A stretch of DNA of 64,000 nucleotides from RH-chloro-G1 sp003670575 (GCA_947499615.1 CANMOP010000008.1:1-64000), one strand, 5' to 3'. Shown: positions 26,756-35,974, counted from the stretch's first letter. Numbers and translations: made by a program. The notes: generated from the sequence alone by a model not told the origin.

Positions 26756-27718
26756 TCAGGTTGTCGGGGTGGATCCGCTGATCTCAGGCCAGCCAGATAC
26801 CCGACCATTGTACGTCGCAAGCTCGCCGCGCACCGTTGCTTCCATGTCTGCGTGGGAGACGGTTCCGCGGTCGGTCAATATGGCCTTGTCGTTGAGGACG
26901 AGGAACGCGTCTAGTTTCACTTTCCAGTCGGCCATGTACATCGGCGTCTTCTCGACGCTCCGCAATTCCGCAAACGATAGGAATTGCTCGACCAGCAACT
27001 CCAGTCGCTTCAACTCGAGTTCTTCGAGGTAGTTCTTCGCGACCACGGCGTCATCCTTCGTGACAACCGCACCCTTTCAGGTTGTCAGGCCCATGTTCGG
27101 CTTCGAACTGTCGACCCGGGCCGCGACCAATTCTGCCACGGTGCGACCCCTGATCGCGTAGTGGAACTTGTTCTGCACGGTCGCGAAGAACTGCTTGGCG
27201 TTGTCCGTCTTCGAGTCGTAGTCGATGCTCGTCGCGAAGATGTCGCGAACCTTCTCGTAGAAGTGCTTCTCCGACGTCCGGATGCGACGAACGCGCTCGA
27301 TCAGTTCGTCGAAGTAGTTCGTCTGCTCGCCGGCGAGCCGTGCATCGTCGATGGCAAAACCCTTGACGACGTAGTCCGATAGCTTGTCGGTCGCCCACGC
27401 TCGGAACTGAGCACCTCGGTGACCGCCAACGCGGTAGCCAACGTGGATGATCACCTCAAGGTTGTAGACGACGACCTCGCGGATGACCTCGCGCCCACCC
27501 TCAATTTGAACGTGTGCATTTTTTGCACACGTTCGTTCGGGGTCGAGTTCGCCGGCTTCGAAGATGGCCGCGATGTGGCGCTGGATGACAGACCGATCGC
27601 GCTGAAACAGGTCAGCCATCCTCGCTCTGTCCAGCCAGACGTTGCCGTCACGAAGCACCACCTGAACGGCGGGAGGGCCATCCTCAGGCTGGTAGAGGAT
27701 CAAATCGGTGTCAGGCAT
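26756..27718 (-). pseudogene. RhuM-family gene interrupted by an in-frame TGA
   Basis: Two consecutive open parts in the same frame together make one RhuM/virulence-protein homologue of normal size (about 320 codons). The N-terminal part runs from DTDLILYQPEDG through AQFRAWATDKLSDYVVKGFA to SSKPNMGLTT, then a TGA at 27079-27077. The C-terminal part resumes at once with KGAVVTKDDAVVAKNYLEEL and ends after YMADWKVKLDAFLVLNDKAI. In the family the residue after MGLTT is normally Trp (GLTTWK), so TGG to TGA is the likely mutation. RhuM genes commonly travel with mobile or defence loci. The composition is lower in GC than its neighbours. Start ATG 27718 is preferred to upstream frames. Confidence 0.8.
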
Positions 27719-27817
27719 GACAAAGGCTCCGAACCCTGACGGGATAGCACGCATATTCTAACAGACATGCGTCGAACGTTGACCGTCGGTATGAACGAGC
27801 AGCGACCCGCCCGCTAC

Positions 27818-29014
27818 CTACCGCAGCAGTGCCGCCACCCGATCCAAAATCCGGCCGGAGACCTCGTACTTCGGGAGGAGTGGGAGGTCCTCGCGGCCGC
27901 CCTCGGCGTCGAGGATGGTGACGCGGTTGTCGTCGGAGGCGAAGCCGGCATCGGTGGCCGAGACGTCGTTGGCGACGATGAGCTTCGCGCCCTTGGCGAC
28001 CAGCTTCTTCGTGGCGTTGGTGATCAGGTCCTGGGTCTCGGCAGCGAACACCACCTTCACGAAGGGGCCATCGACTTCCTTGCTGATGTCGGGGTTCTCC
28101 ACCAGCGGAACGCTCAACTCGCTGCCCATGTCGGCGCGCTTGATCTTCTGCTCGGCGGGCTCCGCGGGGCGGTAGTCGGCGACGGCGGCGGCCATGATCA
28201 GCACGTCCGCGCCGCGCACCGCCTCGCGGACGGCGGCCAGCATCTCGGCGGCGGATTCCACGGCGACGACGGTCACCCCACCCGGCGCAGGCAGCGCGGC
28301 GGTGCTGACGAGTGTCACCTGTGCCCCACGGTCGCGGGCGGCCTCGGCGAGCGCGTAGCCCTGCTTCCCGCTCGAACGGTTGCTGAGGTAGCGCACCGGG
28401 TCGACGGCTTCGCGGGTGCCGCCGGCGGTGACGACGATGCGCCGTCCGGCGAGGTCGCCACGCTCGCGACCGAGTCGCGCCTTCACGAAGTCGACGATCG
28501 TCTCCGGCTCCACCAGCCGCCCGGCACCTCGACGTCCCGAGGCGAGCCGACCGGCAGCAGGCCCGACGAACTGCACGCCGCGCTGCTCCAGCAGGGCGCG
28601 GTTCGCCTGGGTGGCGGGGTGCTCCCACATCTGCGAGTCCATCGCCGGGGCCACCAGCAGCGGTGCCTGCGTGGCGAGTGCGGTGAGCGAGACCATGTCG
28701 TCCGCCAAGCCGTGCGCGAGCCGCGCCATGCTGCTGGCAGTCGCCGGTGCGATCAGCATCAGGTCGGCGCGGCGAGCCAGTTCGACGTGCACCTCGCCCT
28801 CCGCACCATCGCGGAACATGTCGAGGTAGGGCGCGCGGCCGGTGAGGGCGCGGAAGGTGAGTGGGGTGATGAACTCAGCAGCGTGCGCGGTCATCGCGAC
28901 GTCGACGATCGCACCGGCCTGCACGAGGCGGCTCGTGAGCTCGGCGGCCTTGTACGCGGCGATCGAGCCGGTCACGCCCAGCACGAGGTGGCGACCGTCG
29001 AGCGGGCCGCTCAT
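27818..29014 (-). CDS. coaBC: Bifunctional phosphopantothenoylcysteine decarboxylase/synthetase
   Basis: Joins 4'-phosphopantothenate with cysteine and decarboxylates the product, in CoA synthesis. 398 residues. The N-terminal flavin decarboxylase (CoaC) has HLVLGVTGSIAAYKAAEL and the substrate-clamp region APAMDSQMWEHPATQ. The C-terminal CTP-dependent synthetase (CoaB) has IVVTAGGTREAVDPVRYLSN, NRSSGKQGYALAEAA and AAVADYRPAEPAEQKIKR. It lies 28 bases after coaX on the same strand, forming a two-gene CoA unit. It uses cysteine, the product of the 49-55 kb cluster. Confidence 0.96.
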   Translation of the reverse strand: MSGPLDGRHLVLGVTGSIAAYKAAELTSRLVQAGAIVDVAMTAHAAEFITPLTFRALTGRAPYLDMFRDGAEGEVHVELARRADLMLIAPATASSMARLAHGLADDMVSLTALATQAPLLVAPAMDSQMWEHPATQANRALLEQRGVQFVGPAAGRLASGRRGAGRLVEPETIVDFVKARLGRERGDLAGRRIVVTAGGTREAVDPVRYLSNRSSGKQGYALAEAARDRGAQVTLVSTAALPAPGGVTVVAVESAAEMLAAVREAVRGADVLIMAAAVADYRPAEPAEQKIKRADMGSELSVPLVENPDISKEVDGPFVKVVFAAETQDLITNATKKLVAKGAKLIVANDVSATDAGFASDDNRVTILDAEGGREDLPLLPKYEVSGRILDRVAALLR

Positions 29015-29042
29015 CGATGCGCCGCCTTCGCGCGGTGGTGCA

Positions 29043-29819
29043 TCACTTGTTCGCCTCGTACACCAGGCGCAACCCGTCGAGGTTCAGGTTGTCCTCGATG
29101 ACGTCGATGCAGGTCGCCTCGGCCTGGATGAGGTGGGCGTAGCCGCCGGTGCCAATCACCGTGGCGTCCTCACCAATCTCCTCCTTGAAGCGCCGCACCA
29201 TGCCGCAGACCATGTCCGCGTAGCCGTAGAACAGCCCGGACTGGAGCGAGTGGACGGTGTTGCGCCCGATTACCGCCTCGGGCCGCTCGATACTCACGCG
29301 GCGCAGCATGGCGGTGCGCGCGAACAGCGCCTGCGAGGCGATGCCGATGCCCGGCGCAATCGCCCCGCCCAGGTAGTCGCCCTCGCGTGAGATCGCGTCG
29401 AAGACGAGCGCCGTGCCGAGATCGACGATCACCAGCGGCGGCTTGTACTTCGCGAGTGCGGCGACCGCGTGCAGGATGCGGTCCGCACCCACCTCCCGCG
29501 GGTTGTCGTAGCGGACTCGTACACCCGTGCGCACCCCGGTGCCGATCACGAGCGGCTCCACGTTGAAGTAGTTCTTGCAGACATCGGTGAACGTGGTGAT
29601 GAGCGGCGGCACCGTCGAGGACAGCGCGGCGGCAGTCACCTCGGCCGGATCGACGCCACGAGTGCGCAGCAGGGCGAGCAGGAGCATCGCGTACTCGTCC
29701 GGCAGGTTGTCCTGGTCGGTGGCGATGCGGAATGTCGCGAGCAACTCCTCCTCGCGGTACACGCCGATCGCGATGCTCGTGTTGCCGATGTCGATGGCGA
29801 GCAGGAGAGGAGGGGGCAT
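29043..29819 (-). CDS. coaX: Type III pantothenate kinase
   Basis: First step of CoA synthesis, phosphorylation of pantothenate. About 258 residues. ASKHA-fold phosphate motif LLAIDIGNTSIAIGVY at the N-terminus; further GADRILHAVAALAKYKPP, VIVDLGTALVFDAISREGDY and GGAIAPGIGIASQALFARTA. ATG at 29819 is used; a GTG four codons upstream (29831) is an equally possible start. The coaX-coaBC order points to a CoA operon. Divergent from dnaA across a 500-base gap. Confidence 0.95.
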   Translation of the reverse strand: MPPPLLLAIDIGNTSIAIGVYREEELLATFRIATDQDNLPDEYAMLLLALLRTRGVDPAEVTAAALSSTVPPLITTFTDVCKNYFNVEPLVIGTGVRTGVRVRYDNPREVGADRILHAVAALAKYKPPLVIVDLGTALVFDAISREGDYLGGAIAPGIGIASQALFARTAMLRRVSIERPEAVIGRNTVHSLQSGLFYGYADMVCGMVRRFKEEIGEDATVIGTGGYAHLIQAEATCIDVIEDNLNLDGLRLVYEANK

Positions 29820-29831
29820 GGGTTCCGTCAC

Positions 29832-30331
29832 CGGTCCAAACTGTGCACACCACGGCGCCCGTGAAGGCGCGCGTCAGGAGGCGCTACGCGGGGTGCTCAT
29901 TATCACATAGGGTGCTCGGGAACGCCTTGTTTATTACGATTCCCCCGAATTCATCGACACTCCACATAAGCCCCTTGATCGGCCTTTTCGGCCGGTGCTA
30001 TCGTCCGCGCAGGTTCGTTGCCCGGTCTGCATGCGGCAGGATTCGGGCGGCGGCCGGACAGACGCGAACGAGTCCTCTGGATTCATTCCTTTCCTTGGCG
30101 TGCATTCTCATGTTGGCGGTGACCACTTACTCACAGCTTGTCTACGGTTGTGGATAGTGCTTCGTGCGCCTATTTCGAGTCTTGCGCCTGCGGCGCACGG
30201 GTTCTCTCTGGAGCGACCGGGCGGGAATGCACAGTGACACTCAGGGCGCCTGGGCCTCGCAGTCGGATCACAGAATCGAATGAAGCGCTCGGAACATCCG
30301 AGCGGCGCATCATGATGGTGGAGGCTGTTCG
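29832..30331. other. Intergenic region upstream of dnaA
   Basis: Five hundred bases between divergent coaX and dnaA. Part is AT-richer (29915-29975). A hairpin CGGCC/GGCCG with a 5-base loop lies near 29979-29994. Two DnaA-box-like 9-mers are close together: TTACTCACA (30127-30135, two mismatches to TTATCCACA) and TGTGGATAG (30149-30157, one mismatch to the reverse complement). They could serve dnaA autoregulation. No gene is recognised. A purine-rich GGTGGAGG precedes the dnaA GTG. Confidence 0.5.
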
Positions 30332-31711
30332 GTGACGACTCGCTCGACAGACCAACCGCCTACCGACCCACACCGCGACCCGGCGGAGCTCTGGCAACAG
30401 GCGCTCCGGCACCTCTCGCAGAACGTCTCGCAGGCGAACTACAACACCTGGCTGGACGGCACCGAGGGTCTGCGGTTCATCGACCACTCACTGGTGATTG
30501 GGACGAAGTCCGAGTTCGTCACCGAGTGGATGCAGAAGCGGATGCGCCCGTTGATCGTGCGCACGCTGACAGAGCTGGCCGACGAGCCGCTGGACATCCG
30601 CTTTGAACCGCTCCGCCAGGAGATGCAGACGGTCTCCCCACTGAGTGGAGCGCCGGGCGAGCAGGAAGCCGGCATCCCGCGGCCTCGCCTGCGCGAGCGG
30701 TACACGTTCGAGCACTTCGTGGTCGGCACGAACAACCGTCTGGCCTTCGCGGCCGCAGAAGGCGTTGCCTCGGCGCCGGGTCGGCTCTACAACCCGCTCT
30801 TCCTGTACGGCGCCGCCGGATTGGGCAAGACCCACCTGCTACAGTCGATCGGCCACCGCACCATGGATGCCGGACTGAAGGTGATCTACATCTCGTCCGA
30901 GCAGTTCACGAACCAGATCATCACCGCCATCCAGCAGCGGCGGCAGGACGAGTTCCGCGCCCGCTACCGCTCCGCCGATGTCCTGCTCATCGATGACATT
31001 CAATTCATCGTGGGCAAAGAGTCGACGCAGTCTGAGTTCTTCCACACCTTCAATGACCTGTACGAGGCAGGACGACAGGTCGTCATCACCTCGGACAAGA
31101 GTCCGGCGCTGATCCCCCATCTGGAGGAGCGGCTGCGCACACGATTCGAGTGGGGGCTGATCGCCGACATCCAGGCGCCGGACCTCGAGATGCGCGTGGC
31201 GATCCTGCGTGAGAAGGCGATCGAGCACGGCGCGCGCGTACCGGACGAAGTGATCCACGCCATCGCCGCGCGGTTCACGAACAACATCCGTGAGCTGGAA
31301 GGCTCGCTCACGCGCATCCTAGCCTACGCTCGCCTCACCGGCGAAGCGCTGACCATCGAACTTGTGCAGTCGGCGCTCGCCTCGCTGCGAGCCGACGAGC
31401 CGAAGCTGCCACCGTCACCGGATCTGATCATGGACGTCGTATGCCGCTACTTCGGCATCGACCGTGAGGCGCTGCTCTCCAAGAGCCGCGAGAAGCGTGT
31501 GGCGTACCCGCGCCAGCTGGCGATGTACCTCATGCGGGAGATGGCTCAACGCTCCCTGGTGGAGATCGGGCAATCGCTCGGCGGGCGGGATCACTCCACG
31601 GTCCACCACGGCTGGCGGAAAATGGAGCGCTCCCTCATCATCGATCCGGAGACGAAGCGTGACGTCTCCAGCCTGCGCGAGCTCGTGGAGCGCTCTCGGC
31701 AGGCCGCCTGA
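30332..31711 (+). CDS. dnaA: Chromosomal replication initiator protein DnaA
   Basis: ATP-dependent initiator that opens oriC. 459 residues. Domain I: ELWQQALRHLSQNVSQANYN. Domain III AAA+: TFEHFVVGTNNRLAFAAAEG, Walker A YGAAGLGKTHLLQSI, Walker B ADVLLIDDIQFIVGKESTQ and arginine-finger region RLRTRFEWGLIADIQ. Domain IV DNA binding: VAYPRQLAMYLMREMAQRSL and GQSLGGRDHSTVHHGWRK. GTG start at 30332 behind GGTGGAGG. DnaA-box-like sites lie on both sides of the gene. The neighbouring gene is obgE, not dnaN. Confidence 0.98.
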   Translation: MTTRSTDQPPTDPHRDPAELWQQALRHLSQNVSQANYNTWLDGTEGLRFIDHSLVIGTKSEFVTEWMQKRMRPLIVRTLTELADEPLDIRFEPLRQEMQTVSPLSGAPGEQEAGIPRPRLRERYTFEHFVVGTNNRLAFAAAEGVASAPGRLYNPLFLYGAAGLGKTHLLQSIGHRTMDAGLKVIYISSEQFTNQIITAIQQRRQDEFRARYRSADVLLIDDIQFIVGKESTQSEFFHTFNDLYEAGRQVVITSDKSPALIPHLEERLRTRFEWGLIADIQAPDLEMRVAILREKAIEHGARVPDEVIHAIAARFTNNIRELEGSLTRILAYARLTGEALTIELVQSALASLRADEPKLPPSPDLIMDVVCRYFGIDREALLSKSREKRVAYPRQLAMYLMREMAQRSLVEIGQSLGGRDHSTVHHGWRKMERSLIIDPETKRDVSSLRELVERSRQAA

Positions 31712-31774
31712 GCGGTTCGCTGCCTCGGCCATTAGTTCCCACGTACGACATCCAGATCGATGTTCGCGTGCGCC

Positions 31775-31803
31775 GCGCGTCCCCCTCCTGGAGGGGGACG
31801 CGC
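31775..31803 (+). terminator. Strong hairpin after dnaA
   Basis: Perfect 12-bp inverted repeat GCGCGTCCCCCT (31775-31786) / AGGGGGACGCGC (31792-31803) with the loop CCTGG, 63 bases after the dnaA stop. The stability fits a transcript end or a boundary to the AT-rich region beyond, but no T-run follows, so classical intrinsic termination is not certain. Confidence 0.5.
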
Positions 31804-31809
31804 CATCAG

Positions 31810-32200
31810 CGCAATAGCCTTCGGCGCCTGTGCGATGGCGCCCCAAGCGCGTGCAACGACTGTCTACGCCAATCGCAGACCTACATAATTGCGTAGGCGT
31901 ACGAGTGATTCCTGTTCGACAGTTGTGTTCACCGCTCGCCGAGTCGTGGGGATACCAGGGGGTAACCTTCCACGATGGTGGGGGAGCGTCAGTCCGTTAT
32001 TGTTTAGATACATATACCGGTGAAACTTATCGGTGGAGTTCAGATGATATCCACCGGCTGTCACACCCTCATACCCGCAGGCAGGAGATACTGATCCACA
32101 CTGTCCACACCACTACTACGACTACTTCCCGTGACACCCTCCTCAGGGCGCATCATGTCTTTGTGCAACAACCTCTTCTTGTGAATGTGCGTAACTCACT
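31810..32200. other. oriC: Candidate replication origin (oriC)
   Basis: About 390 non-coding bases between dnaA and obgE, clearly AT-richer than anything near. The AT-rich core is about 31995-32030 (GTTATTGTTTAGATACATAT), a possible unwinding element. DnaA-box-like 9-mers follow: ATATCCACC (32047-32055), TGATCCACA (32092-32100) and CTGTCCACA (32101-32109), the last two back to back, with one or two mismatches each to TTATCCACA. A small hairpin CCTAC/GTAGG lies near 31878-31895. Position beside dnaA supports origin function. GC skew and marker frequency were not computed. Confidence 0.6.
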
Positions 32201-33475
32201 GTGATCGACCAGGTAATCATCGAAGTCGCAAGTGGCCGTGGTGGGGATGGAGCGGTTTCGTTCCGTCGTGAACGCTTCGTGCCCAACGGTGGACCGGATG
32301 GGGGAGACGGCGGTCGAGGCGGTGACGTCATGGCGACCGCCGATCGCGGACTCTCCACGCTCGGTGCGTTCCGCGAGGGCCATCGTCTCGCAGCGGAACC
32401 GGGCGGTGCAGGCGGCGGCAACAAGCGCCACGGCGCGCGCGGCGCGGAACTGCTGCTGAAACTGCCCGTTGGCTCCATGGTTTGGCTCGATCCCACGGAT
32501 GCCGATGGCGAGCCGGAGTTGCTTGCCGACCTCACAGCGGACGGTGCGCTGGTGCTGATTGCACACGGTGGGCGCGGTGGCTGGGGGAACAAGCGGTTCG
32601 CGACGCCAACGCGGCAGACTCCTCGGTTCGCGCAACACGGCGCGGCTGGGACACAACTCCGACTGCGCATCGAGCTCAAGTTGTTGGCGGACGTCGGACT
32701 GGTGGGCCTGCCGAACGCGGGCAAGTCGACGCTGCTGCGGGCATGGTCCGCGGCTCGGCCAAAGGTTGCGCCCTACCCGTTCACGACGCTGGAGCCCGAG
32801 TTGGGCGTTGTGAGTGTCGGCTTCGAAACCTTCGTTGCTGCTGACATGCCGGGGCTCATCGAGGGCGCCAGCCAGGGCGTGGGCCTTGGGCATGAGTTCC
32901 TGCGTCACATCGAGCGGACGCGCGTGCTCGTGCATGTCCTGGACCTCACCAGTGAGCATCCGCTTGAGGACTACGAGTTGATCAATAACGAGCTTGCGGA
33001 GTTCGGACACGGGCTCGCTGAGAAGCCGCAACTGGTGGCGCTGAACAAGATCGACGTGCCGGATGCCGATGAGCGTGCCGCTGAGCTGGGTGCCGTCCTG
33101 GAGGCGCGACGCGTGCGCTGGCTGGCCATCTCGGCGCAGCAGCGCACCAGCACCGACGCGCTGGCGCAGCGTGCATTCTGGCTGCTGCAGGAGCAGCGGG
33201 TATACGAGAAGTACGACGCGCCGCTGCCGGTGCTGCGACCGGAGGCACGTCGTGCACGGGTCGAGGGGGCTCGCGCGGCGGATGGTGTGGCGGTGGTGCG
33301 CGGCGCGACGGCGGAGTGGTTGGCAAGCACCTTTGATGTCGCCGAGTTTGAGTCGCGGCACGAGTTGATCGACCGACTGCGGCGGTTGGGCACCGGTCGC
33401 GTGCTGGATCGCCTTGGCGTGCAGCCGGGCGAGCGCGTCCGCATCGGTGTCACCGAGATGCAGTGGGATCCGTAG
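32201..33475 (+). CDS. obgE: GTPase Obg/CgtA
   Basis: Essential ribosome-associated GTPase active in 50S assembly and stress signalling. 424 residues. The glycine-rich Obg fold is at the N-terminus (IIEVASGRGGDGAVSFRRE, GGDGGRGGDVMATADRGLS). The G domain follows with GLPNAGKSTLLRAW (G1), DMPGLIEGASQG (G3) and ALNKID (G4). The C-terminal OCT domain is present (VEFESRH-like region through RLGVQPGERVRIGVTEMQW). GTG start without a visible ribosome-binding site, so leaderless or unusual initiation is possible. nadD follows 27 bases on. Confidence 0.95.
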   Translation: MIDQVIIEVASGRGGDGAVSFRRERFVPNGGPDGGDGGRGGDVMATADRGLSTLGAFREGHRLAAEPGGAGGGNKRHGARGAELLLKLPVGSMVWLDPTDADGEPELLADLTADGALVLIAHGGRGGWGNKRFATPTRQTPRFAQHGAAGTQLRLRIELKLLADVGLVGLPNAGKSTLLRAWSAARPKVAPYPFTTLEPELGVVSVGFETFVAADMPGLIEGASQGVGLGHEFLRHIERTRVLVHVLDLTSEHPLEDYELINNELAEFGHGLAEKPQLVALNKIDVPDADERAAELGAVLEARRVRWLAISAQQRTSTDALAQRAFWLLQEQRVYEKYDAPLPVLRPEARRARVEGARAADGVAVVRGATAEWLASTFDVAEFESRHELIDRLRRLGTGRVLDRLGVQPGERVRIGVTEMQWDP

Positions 33476-33502
33476 CGCGTCTGGGATGAGGGCGGTGCTG
33501 GC

Positions 33503-34111
33503 GTGAACTGGGACCCGGTTCGGACCGGCGTGCTGGGTGGCACCTTCGACCCACCGCACTTGGCGCATCTCGTGCTGGCTGCGGCCGCCCGACGGGCGTT
33601 GGGCCTCGATCGGGTGCTCTTCGTCCCCGCCGGCGTGCCGTGGCGGAAGGCGGGACGCGAGGTCTCACCCGCCGCCGCGCGCGTGCGGATGCTGCAGGCA
33701 GCCATCGCTCCACTGCCGTGGGCCGCGCTCCGAACCATCGAGGTGGAGCGAGACGGCCCGTCGTACAGCGCGGAGACGATGGAGACCCTCACCGCCGGAG
33801 AGCCTGGCGACTGGTGGTTCATCCTCGGCTCCGACGCGCTGGCCGACTTACCGCACTGGCATGAGCCTGCTCGGCTGCTCGCCGCCACGAAGCTTGCGCT
33901 CGTGCGCCGTCCGGACGGCACTGAGCGCATCCCCCCGGAGGTGTTCGCAGCGCTTCCCGGCCTCGAGGCGCGCATCGACCCGGTGGCCGCGCCCGCGCTC
34001 GAAATATCCTCGACGGATCTGCGTGCGCGTATCCGCGACGGGCGCCCGACGCAGCACCTGCTGCCGGCGCCCGTGCGGGAGGTGATCGATGAGTTGGGCC
34101 TCTACCGCTGA
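33503..34111 (+). CDS. nadD: Nicotinate-nucleotide adenylyltransferase
   Basis: Makes deamido-NAD from nicotinate mononucleotide and ATP. 202 residues. Nucleotidyltransferase motif GVLGGTFDPPHLAHLVLAAA (the usual GGxFDPxHxGH) at the N-terminus and the second signature ISSTDLRARIRDGRPTQHLL near the C-terminus. GTG start at 33503. Co-directional with obgE, a common pairing with nadD in bacteria. It ends four bases before the convergent terC gene. Confidence 0.94.
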   Translation: MNWDPVRTGVLGGTFDPPHLAHLVLAAAARRALGLDRVLFVPAGVPWRKAGREVSPAAARVRMLQAAIAPLPWAALRTIEVERDGPSYSAETMETLTAGEPGDWWFILGSDALADLPHWHEPARLLAATKLALVRRPDGTERIPPEVFAALPGLEARIDPVAAPALEISSTDLRARIRDGRPTQHLLPAPVREVIDELGLYR

Positions 34112-34115
34112 CCGC

Positions 34116-35072
34116 TCAGTGCTGCACGTGGTCGAAGTCCACCTCGCGGGCCGGCGATGGCTTTGGCGTCGACAGCATTGAAGCAATGACCGCGACTGTG
34201 AGGATGCCCACGATCACGCCTAGGCTGATCAGCGCAGGCACGTGGAACAGATCGATGAGCAGCAGTTTCATGCCGACGAACATGAGAATGAACATGAGCG
34301 CGAGCCGAAGATACACAAGACCGCCGAGATAGCCGCTCAGCACGAAGTACAGCGAACGTAGCCCGAGTAGGGCCGCGATAGTCGCAGTGAAGACGATGAA
34401 CGGGTCGCTGGTGACCGCGAAGATCGCCGGGACGGAATCGACCGCAAAGACGACGTCCGCGGCCTCGATGAGCAGCAGCGCCACAAAGAGCGTCGTCATA
34501 TGCCACACCCCCGCGCGGCGGACGAAGAAATTCTGACCCGCCAACTCGTCAGTGATCGGCATAAACCGGCGCACAAACTGAATCAGGCGGCTATCTCCGG
34601 TGGACGAGACATGCTGCTCCTCCCGCCACAACTTGATCGCCGTCACGATCAGCAGCGCGCCGAAGATATACAGGACGGGATAGAAGTTTGCGATGAGCGC
34701 GCCGCCCACCGCGATCAGCACCGCACGCATCACCAGTGCGCCGATTACGCCCCAGAACAGCAGCCGGTGCTGGTATACGGCTGGGATCTTGAGCGCCTGA
34801 AAGGTGAGCAGGAAGACAAAGAGGTTGTCGATGCTGAGCGAGTATTCAATGAGGTAGCCAGTCGTCCACTGGAGACCGACCTCCGTGCCCATACGCCAGT
34901 AGACGCCCGCGTTGAAGACGAGTGCGAGCGCGACCCAGAATGCGCTCCATGCCAACGCTTCGCGGCGTGACACCTCGTGCGCGCTGCGGTGGAAGACCAA
35001 GAGGTCGAGAGCCAGCAGGGCAAGCACCGCTGCTGTGAAGATCACCCAGGGTAATGCGTCGCCAACGGACAT
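34116..35072 (-). CDS. TerC/Alx family membrane protein, probable Mn2+ exporter
   Basis: 318 residues, about nine membrane segments, of the TerC/Alx family now linked to manganese export. Conserved acidic motifs include LAWSAFWVALALVFNAGVYW, EYSLSIDNLFVFLLTFQAL and EAADVVFAVDSVPAIFAVTSD. A manganese riboswitch lies directly upstream, which supports the assignment strongly. ATG at 35072 is preferred; ATG at 35105 is alternative but falls inside a hairpin of the expression platform. Convergent with nadD. Confidence 0.88.
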   Translation of the reverse strand: MSVGDALPWVIFTAAVLALLALDLLVFHRSAHEVSRREALAWSAFWVALALVFNAGVYWRMGTEVGLQWTTGYLIEYSLSIDNLFVFLLTFQALKIPAVYQHRLLFWGVIGALVMRAVLIAVGGALIANFYPVLYIFGALLIVTAIKLWREEQHVSSTGDSRLIQFVRRFMPITDELAGQNFFVRRAGVWHMTTLFVALLLIEAADVVFAVDSVPAIFAVTSDPFIVFTATIAALLGLRSLYFVLSGYLGGLVYLRLALMFILMFVGMKLLLIDLFHVPALISLGVIVGILTVAVIASMLSTPKPSPAREVDFDHVQH

Positions 35073-35079
35073 AAAAAAA

Positions 35080-35236
35080 CCTGTGTCTCTCCCGGCGTAT
35101 TGCATGGTATCCCCATGCGCCGGAGCGATGGCAGGTCTGGCCACGGCGTGTCCGCCGCTCACGAGCCGGGGCGCACAGTGGGTGCGCCCGTGATGTCGAC
35201 TCAGTCACCCACCGATGGTGGGCAGCTACTCCCCTG
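35080..35236 (-). promoter_or_regulatory. yybP-ykoY manganese riboswitch with expression platform
   Basis: On the minus strand the conserved 5' loop CAGGGGAGTAGC (35236-35225) and the 3' loop GCCAGACCTG (about 35141-35132) match the two invariant loops of yybP-ykoY aptamers. CAGG pairs with CCTG to close P1, exactly as in the family. Between them are GC-rich stems (CCCACC/GGTGGG; GGGCGCAC/GTGCGCCC). Downstream a long hairpin CCGGCG-CATGG / CCATG-CGCCGG (about 35083-35120) would cover the start region of terC. This fits Mn2+-controlled expression of the exporter. Confidence 0.85.
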
Positions 35237-35272
35237 ACGTGATCGAATGTACCAGATGACCTCGAATGCCGC

Positions 35273-35974
35273 TCAACTGGGCCGCCAGCCCTCAGGCGCC
35301 TTGCCGATGAGCATTGAGGCGCGCGGGATCGGCGGGAGCAGGAACGGGCGCAGCTGCGCGTTCCGGACGTGCTCGTAGCCGGCGGCGCGGGCGTGCGCGA
35401 GTAACGTGCGCACTGGGCGCAGTTGCGGGTCGCGCACCCCGGGCGAGAGCACGAAGCGGTTCCAGGCATCGAGGGGTGCGCTGCCCGTGGGCGCGAACTC
35501 CCAGATCAGCGCGAGCCCTCCACCGACGAGCACACGCCGCACCTCGACGAGCATCGCGTCCAGCTCCGTGTCGGTGAGGTGCTTCACCACGTACCCGCAG
35601 GTCACGAGGTGGAACGACTCGTCCTCGAACGGGAGCGCGGTCGCGGAGCCCTGAGCCAGTTCGGGACCGACGCCGTCGCGGGCGTCCTCACGCGCCAGCT
35701 GTAGCGCGGCGGCGGAGAAGTCGAGGCCCACCGGAGCGCGGTCGAACCCAACACGCGAGTCGATGAAGCGCAGCAGCGCGCCGCGCCCGCAGCCGATGTC
35801 CAGCCAGCGCTGGTCCGGCTTCAGGTCGAAGTGCTCCGGGATGCGCATGAGCGGGGTGTTCACCGCCCACTGGCCGAGCGTCCCCATCGCCCAGCGCACC
35901 GCGAGGCTGCTCAACCCGGGGCTCGTGAGCCAGCGGTCGTATTCGGTACGGCGGTCGGCCTCGGGATTGGTCAT
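35273..35974 (-). CDS. Class I SAM-dependent methyltransferase
   Basis: 233 residues with the Rossmann methyltransferase motifs: motif I WLDIGCGRGALLRFI, motif II acidic end VGLDFSAAALQLAR, then ATALPFEDESFHLVTCGYVV and the post-motif VLVGGGLALIWEF. The closest general class is the UbiE/Methyltransf_11 group; the substrate is not evident. ATG at 35974. It is located upstream of terC on the same strand, but the riboswitch between them makes separate transcription likely. Confidence 0.8.
   Translation of the reverse strand: MTNPEADRRTEYDRWLTSPGLSSLAVRWAMGTLGQWAVNTPLMRIPEHFDLKPDQRWLDIGCGRGALLRFIDSRVGFDRAPVGLDFSAAALQLAREDARDGVGPELAQGSATALPFEDESFHLVTCGYVVKHLTDTELDAMLVEVRRVLVGGGLALIWEFAPTGSAPLDAWNRFVLSPGVRDPQLRPVRTLLAHARAAGYEHVRNAQLRPFLLPPIPRASMLIGKAPEGWRPS

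Noticed and set aside
29979..29994. GGCC hairpin as coaX/dnaA terminator
   Set aside because: Neither divergent gene ends here, so a terminator makes no sense; probably chance in GC-rich DNA.
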